Below are positions 5,138 to 5,266 of a DNA stretch of 5,266 nucleotides, piece after piece. The DNA lies in the NCBI GenBank assembly GCA_018812465.1, contig JAHJCS010000064.1, positions 1-5,266 on the forward strand, written 5' to 3'. This DNA comes from Nanobdellota archaeon. GTDB lineage: Archaea > Nanobdellota > Nanobdellia > Woesearchaeales > UBA12501. The stretch's first letter is position 1, and each line of letters starts with the position of its first letter. The position numbers and the translations under genes are program-made. Below the pieces are notes generated by a model. That model was not told where the DNA came from and did no database searches. It saw nothing but the letters and a program-made list of their open reading frames with translations.

Positions 5138-5266
5138 TCATATCTTCTTTACATACATATTCTTGAACTCTGACTCAAGGACCTCTTTGGCCTTCTTTGT
5201 CAGGTCTCCTGTCACAAGCAATAGCACAGGCATCTTCTTCCTCTGGCCTTCTATGAAGACAGAGCT
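5138..5266 (-). CDS. C-terminal fragment of an unidentified protein (cut by window edge)
   Basis: An open frame enters from the right edge in register and ends at TGA (5140-5138), giving 42 residues. It starts SSVFIEGQRKKMPVLLLV, continues VTGDLTKKAKEVLESEF and ends YVKKI. The pattern is a hydrophobic strand (PVLLLVTG) followed by a charged amphipathic helix and a short final strand, typical of the edge of an alpha/beta domain. Lysine/glutamate-rich composition and codon choice resemble the neighbouring genes, so I take it as real. I do not recognise the family. The start lies outside the window. Confidence 0.7.
   Translation of the reverse strand, partial: SSVFIEGQRKKMPVLLLVTGDLTKKAKEVLESEFKNMYVKKI

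Noticed and set aside
1..5266. CRISPR array, insertion sequence, toxin-antitoxin or phage defence module
   Set aside because: I saw no regularly spaced repeats, transposase, terminal inverted repeats or recognisable defence domain; the window reads as ordinary archaeal chromosome with one unusual protein.

Overview
The window looks archaeal. It carries a FEN1-type flap endonuclease with a C-terminal PCNA-binding motif and a Trm5-type tRNA methyltransferase. Several genes have TATA-like boxes about 26-28 bases upstream of their ATG, the spacing expected of leaderless archaeal transcripts. The DNA is AT-rich between genes, the genes are compact, and there is a lipobox protein and a lamin-tail protein. 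A small-genome lineage such as a DPANN archaeon (Woesearchaeota-like) would fit, but the lineage is my inference.

All convincing genes lie on the minus strand. Reading in transcription order from the right edge: the C-terminal 42 codons of an unidentified protein (5138-5266); a lipoprotein with its own TATA box and a strong Shine-Dalgarno (4435-5049); the flap endonuclease (3350-4384); a 10-helix EamA/DMT-type transporter (2406-3275); Trm5 (1585-2409), whose ATG overlaps the transporter's stop in an ATGA; and a coiled-coil protein with two lamin-tail domains (260-1492). The left end (1-259) has no convincing protein gene. It holds an inverted repeat (129-201) that may be a small structured RNA on the minus strand, with promoter-like elements just upstream.

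The genes do not form one pathway. DNA replication and repair (FEN1), tRNA maturation (Trm5), membrane transport and envelope functions sit side by side, each mostly with its own promoter; only transporter and trm5 appear translationally coupled. An identical 11-base box (AAAAAGATTTA) precedes both the fen and transporter genes, and a 9-base version lies after the lamin-tail gene, before the possible RNA.

The most interesting item is the lamin-tail gene. It combines a long helical N-terminus, a Lys/Ala/Pro-rich basic linker and tandem Ig-like lamin-tail domains, with no signal peptide or membrane helix. That order superficially resembles nuclear lamins. The second item is the possible small RNA at the left end, which is weakly supported.
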